36,086 nt of DNA from Mesonia sp. GTDB lineage: Bacteria; Bacteroidota; Bacteroidia; Flavobacteriales; Flavobacteriaceae. Made by a program: the position numbers and the translations under genes. Below are positions 33,338-36,086 of the stretch, in pieces; position 1 is the first letter of the stretch, and each line of letters begins with the position of its first letter. Location: contig DTTX01000061.1 in the NCBI GenBank assembly GCA_012964435.1, positions 1 through 36,086 of the forward strand, read 5' to 3'. The notes under the pieces are model-generated. The model ran no database searches. It saw only the letters and a program-made list of their open reading frames with translations, and was not told where the DNA came from.

Positions 33338-35329
33338 ATGATTAGACAGATTACCATCATTTTTTTCTTAGTGATTTCTTTTGCAAGTTTCGCACAACAA
33401 CGCCAGCTGCAACGAAGAGATGGGAATACTCTTGGTACCAATAATAGAGAAATTGGTGATGCACCAAAAACAGTGATCGATAATAGAGAAAAACCACCTA
33501 TAGAAGATTACAAAATAATTTCGGTAGATAACGATACCACTTATGTCGATACGACACTTACTATATATAAAGACTATAAGTATAATTACCTTCGAAGAGA
33601 TAATTTTGAGTTACTGCCATTTTCAAATGTTGGGCAAGCTTACACCAAATTAGCTTGGGATTTTGATGAGGTAGATTTATTACCAGATTTAGGAGCTCGA
33701 GAAAAACATTACAGCTATTATGAAGTTGAAGATATTTTCTATTATAACGTCCCAACTCCGTTTACCGAATTATTTTTTAAAACGACGTTCGAGCAAGGTC
33801 AAAATGTAGATGCATTCTTTACAACCAATATGACGCCCCGATTAAATCTTTTTATTGGTTATCGCGGTTTAAGATCGTTAGGAAGGTATCAAAATCTAAT
33901 GTCGAGTCAGGGAGCATTTAGAATAGGCGGTAGCTTTGAATCTAAAAACAATCGCTATCACTTAAAAACCCATTTTGTTTCTCAAGATACCAATAATGAA
34001 GAAAACGGAGGTTTAACCCCCATCGCTGCTCAGCAATTTTTAGCGAAAGATGAAGAGTTTGACGATCGTTCTCTATTAGGAGTAAATTTTGAAGATGCTG
34101 AAAACATGCTCTATACAAAGCGTTTTTTCTTGAAGCATCACTATAAAGTAGTAAAGGGTAACGATTCGACACAGAACAATCAAATACGAATAGGGCATAC
34201 GTTAAACTTTACCGATAAAGAATATTGGTATAATCAAACTTCTCCATTTTTTGGTTATGGTGAATCTTATAAGAACAGTAATCTTCGAGATGAAGTAGAA
34301 TATCAGCGGGTAAGTAATTTACTCTACGCAGAATATCGTAACAACTTATTAGGTGAAATTGCTTTTCAGGTAAAACATAGTAATTACAATTATGGTTATC
34401 AGCGGAAATTGATTTTAGATAGTACCACTATTAATAATAGAATAAAAGGAGATATTGTTTCTGTAGGAGGAAGGTATCACAAAAAGATTGGAGGTTTCAA
34501 TTTAACCGGAGATGCCATGATTAACCTTTCTGAAGAATTTTCAGGAAATTACTTGAAAGCAAAAGCTCGATATCGAATTAACGATGATGCAGTTGCAGAT
34601 GCAGGGTTAGTAATAAACTCTAGCGCTCCCAACTTCAATTTTCTGTTATTTCAGAGTGATTATGTAAATTATAATTGGCAGAACGATTTCGATAATATTC
34701 AAAAGCAAGACCTAAGTGTCAATTTAAAGTCGAAAAAGTGGGCGAACGTATCTGCGCATTTAACACAGATAAATAATTTCACTTATTTCGGTTTAAAAGA
34801 CAACCCGAACGGAGTTACCGATACGATCACCGGTATATCTCCAGTGCAAATGGTGAAACCTGCACAATACGATGGTAATGTTGGTTATTTAAAATTGAAA
34901 GCTAATCGAAAGTTTGAATTTCAAAACTTCAATTTAGATAATACTTTAATGTATCAGAATGTGTTTGAAGGGGAGGAAGTTTTTCGAGTACCGGAGTTTG
35001 TAACAAGAAACTCACTTTATTATGAAGATTTCTGGTTCGATAAAGCTTTGTTTTTACAAACAGGTTTCGTTTATAATTATTTCACAAGCTTTCAAGCAAA
35101 CGCTTACGATCCTGTTTTGGCAGAATCTTATGTGCAAAATTCATTTGAGCTTGAAGGTTTTCATCGTTTAGATTACTTTTTTAACGCTAAGATCGATCAA
35201 GCAAGGCTCTTTTTTAAATTGGAAAACTTCATTTCTATCTTCGATGGGAACAATAATTTCGTAGCACCAATGCAGCCTTATCGCGATTTTGCGATTCGTT
35301 TTGGTATAGTTTGGGATTTCTTTCTATAA
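33338..35329 (+). CDS. Putative outer-membrane porin (beta-barrel)
   Basis: A 663-residue protein with a signal peptide (MIRQITIIFFLVISFASFAQ, cleavage after Ala near Gln20). A hydrophilic, Gln/Arg-rich linker follows to about residue 50, then a long run of alternating hydrophobic and aromatic strands typical of outer-membrane beta-barrels. Aromatic-rich strands (PRLNLFIGYRGLRSLGRYQN, LLYAEYRNNLLGEIAFQV) and the end FAIRFGIVWDFFL, with a final aromatic pair before Leu, support this. It looks like the Bacteroidetes 'putative porin' family. The transported solute is unknown. It has its own -7 box and no clear downstream terminator before the rRNA promoter region. Confidence 0.78.
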   Translation: MIRQITIIFFLVISFASFAQQRQLQRRDGNTLGTNNREIGDAPKTVIDNREKPPIEDYKIISVDNDTTYVDTTLTIYKDYKYNYLRRDNFELLPFSNVGQAYTKLAWDFDEVDLLPDLGAREKHYSYYEVEDIFYYNVPTPFTELFFKTTFEQGQNVDAFFTTNMTPRLNLFIGYRGLRSLGRYQNLMSSQGAFRIGGSFESKNNRYHLKTHFVSQDTNNEENGGLTPIAAQQFLAKDEEFDDRSLLGVNFEDAENMLYTKRFFLKHHYKVVKGNDSTQNNQIRIGHTLNFTDKEYWYNQTSPFFGYGESYKNSNLRDEVEYQRVSNLLYAEYRNNLLGEIAFQVKHSNYNYGYQRKLILDSTTINNRIKGDIVSVGGRYHKKIGGFNLTGDAMINLSEEFSGNYLKAKARYRINDDAVADAGLVINSSAPNFNFLLFQSDYVNYNWQNDFDNIQKQDLSVNLKSKKWANVSAHLTQINNFTYFGLKDNPNGVTDTITGISPVQMVKPAQYDGNVGYLKLKANRKFEFQNFNLDNTLMYQNVFEGEEVFRVPEFVTRNSLYYEDFWFDKALFLQTGFVYNYFTSFQANAYDPVLAESYVQNSFELEGFHRLDYFFNAKIDQARLFFKLENFISIFDGNNNFVAPMQPYRDFAIRFGIVWDFFL

Positions 35330-35418
35330 ACTTTCAAATTATTTCCTTGTCTAACTACCTGCCCGTTTGGTATTTAAGTTGATTTATTAAAAAAACTTTA
35401 AATAAAGTTTAGAAAAAG

Positions 35419-35451
35419 TTTGTTTGCGAGGAGAAAACAGACGTATATTTG
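35419..35451 (+). promoter_or_regulatory. rRNA promoter P1 (first tandem unit)
   Basis: A -7 box TATATTTG at 35444-35451 is followed by CATCCGCTTT. Candidate -33 TTTG copies are at 35419-35422 and 35423-35426, 21 and 17 bases before the -7 box; neither is at the 19 bases seen in P2 and P3. An A-rich AAAAAAACTTTA stretch lies upstream (35389-35400). It resembles the two following promoter units. Confidence 0.7.
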
Positions 35452-35578
35452 CATCCGCTTTGAGAGGGAGCGATGTTCATTGTAAAGTTAGACTGGAGTT
35501 GAGTTTATGGCGGTTTTGGAGAGTAAGGATTACTTAAAAGGAGCTGAAAAAATAAATTAAAAAAACTTCATTTTTTAC

Positions 35579-35608
35579 TTGCTGGTAAATAAAAAGGTTT
35601 TACATTTG
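35579..35608 (+). promoter_or_regulatory. rRNA promoter P2 (second tandem unit)
   Basis: TTG at 35579-35581, a 19-base spacer, and TACATTTG at 35601-35608, followed by CATCCGCTTT: an exact Bacteroidetes promoter. AAAAAAACTTCA and a T-run lie just upstream, where an UP-like element would sit. The -7 box is 157 bases after that of P1. Confidence 0.82.
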
Positions 35609-35727
35609 CATCCGCTTTCAGAAAGAAAGTAAGTTCATTGAGAAGGGTTGAGATTTTTGAGTTTTAGAGATAAAGTTTGTGTCTTGTGAGGCTGAAAAAT
35701 AAAAAATAAAAAAACTTTAATTTTTAT

Positions 35728-35757
35728 TTGTTGAATTAAAAATAAGTTTTACATTTG
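35728..35757 (+). promoter_or_regulatory. rRNA promoter P3 (third tandem unit)
   Basis: TTG at 35728-35730, a 19-base spacer, and TACATTTG at 35750-35757, followed by CACCCGC. Upstream AAAAAAACTTTAATTTTT repeats the P2 layout. It is 149 bases after P2 and 276 bases ahead of the 16S 5' end, with a small AACGC/GCGTT hairpin (35766-35780) in the early transcript. Confidence 0.82.
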
Positions 35758-35804
35758 CACCCGCAAACGCAGAAAGCGTTAAAGTTCTCAAAAATTATGA
35801 CAAG

Positions 35805-35871
35805 AAAAGCTGGGATGGCGCGATAGAGTTGAAGGTTCGATTCCTTTGTTTTCAACAACACGGAAGCTTTT
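35805..35871 (+). other. tRNA-like structure or tRNA relic in the 16S leader
   Basis: A 17-base T-arm (stem GAAGG 35831-35835 with CCTTT 35843-35847; 7-base loop TTCGATT) has exactly the geometry and conserved bases of a tRNA T-arm. It lies inside a longer structure: GTTGAA/TTCAAC (35828-35833 with 35851-35856, alternative to the T-stem) and a 7-bp closing helix AAAAGCT (35805-35811) with AGCTTTT (35865-35871). The left part reads GCTGGGATGGCG, like the 5' part of a tRNA-Leu. D-arm and anticodon arm are missing, so it is not a working tRNA. Confidence 0.5.
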
Positions 35872-36032
35872 AGAAGAGTGGAAGTTAAAGAGTTCATTGA
35901 AGTATTGATTGACAGTAAAAACGAATTAAGGCTAAATAGCTAATTTTTAAATTTTGAGTCTTACTTTATTAATTTAGAGTAAACGATAATTCCGAGTTGT
36001 ATTATAAGTATTGTAAATATATTTAAAAAACA

Positions 36033-36086
36033 ACGATGAAGAGTTTGATCCTGGCTCAGGATGAACGCTAGCGGCAGGCCTAACAC
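36033..36086 (+). rRNA. 16S ribosomal RNA, 5' end (partial)
   Basis: GATGAAGAGTTTGATCCTGG (36035-36054) is the conserved 16S start used as universal primer site 8F/27F, followed by CTCAGGATGAACGCTAGCGG and a Bacteroidetes-type GGCAGGCCTAACAC. Counting back to E. coli position 1 puts the mature 5' end near 36033. The gene runs past the right edge. It reads on the plus strand, away from the tandem promoters. Confidence 0.97.

Larger units (their letters stand above)
35330..36032 (+). other. rRNA operon promoter and leader region, no protein gene
   Basis: This 703-base stretch holds no convincing coding frame. It contains three tandem promoters and a long leader after P3. The octamer GTTCATTG occurs three times (35475-35482, 35633-35640, 35892-35899). 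The last copy is in AAAGAGTTCATTGAAGTATTGA and is the most likely counterpart of an antitermination box (boxA) ahead of 16S; this is inferred from position only. The AT-rich stretch 35940-36032 shows no further feature. Confidence 0.7.

Noticed and set aside
35330-35390. Possible terminator after the putative porin
   Set aside because: No stem with a T-run is found; the sequence flows into the rRNA promoter region without a clear signal.
35821-35860. Complete functional tRNA gene
   Set aside because: Only a T-arm and outer helix are recognisable; D-arm, anticodon arm and CCA-end are missing.
29121-35966. A 16-base match (AATTTTGAGTCTTACT) between the end of the T9SS gene region and the 16S leader
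   Set aside because: In AT-rich DNA of this size one such match is plausible by chance, and the surrounding sequences do not align.
1-36086. Phage, transposon or other mobile gene cluster
   Set aside because: No integrase, transposase, phage structural, toxin-antitoxin or restriction gene was found in any frame.

Overview
The window is chromosomal DNA from a low-GC member of the Bacteroidota, most likely a Flavobacteriaceae bacterium (marine relatives such as Mesonia or Gramella are a guess). Four things point there: many exact Bacteroidetes -7 boxes (TAnnTTTG) ahead of genes, a type IX secretion cargo protein with a C-terminal sorting domain, an XrtF exosortase pair, and lipoproteins and housekeeping genes of flavobacterial type. 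No phage, transposase, CRISPR array or obvious genomic island is visible. Most genes are housekeeping or envelope genes, so the novelty lies in small regulatory and structural elements and in a few poorly understood gene sets.

Layout. 1-724: 3' end of the pyruvate dehydrogenase E2 gene and its terminator. 785-5593: a tight plus-strand run of M28 peptidase lipoprotein, SDR oxidoreductase, SprT-like metalloprotein, mannose-1-phosphate guanylyltransferase and DUF389 membrane protein. 5594-7095 (minus): an MlaE/MlaF-type ABC lipid transporter core. 7210-8907: PafA-type alkaline phosphatase. 8904-11345 (minus): an operon of KAS III-like enzyme, methyltransferase and family 2 glycosyltransferase. 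11538-14387 (minus): glycine decarboxylase P-protein. 14722-16359: a UbiA-like membrane protein convergent with an ECF sigma factor and a small Cys-rich anti-sigma candidate. 16437-18802: a glycosyltransferase and HemW. 18893-18993: a structured non-coding repeat. 18997-20528: free-methionine-sulfoxide reductase divergent from XrtF and its partner. 20559-26117: a large metzincin lipoprotein, several unknown proteins and three operator-like palindromes. 26118-30074: LysRS, a T9SS cargo protein, a 52-residue YqaE/Pmp3 protein and LipB. 30081-35329: a large beta-propeller lipoprotein, RNase HII and a putative porin. 35330-36086: an rRNA promoter and leader region ending in the first 54 bases of 16S rRNA.

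The most striking regulatory region is upstream of 16S. Three tandem promoter units, two of them with a perfect TTG-N19-TAnnTTTG arrangement, are followed by a leader holding a tRNA-like T-arm inside a 7-bp closing helix. The other -7 boxes in the window lack a good -33 TTG, and several lie so close to the start codon that the mRNAs would be leaderless or nearly so.

Start codons were moved from the longest open frame where a -7 box, a conserved N-terminus or a short leader indicated it (gcvP, lysS, xrtF, the fRMsr gene, the YiaAB gene, mlaF, the sigma factor). All functions were assigned by reading motifs by eye; no database search was run.
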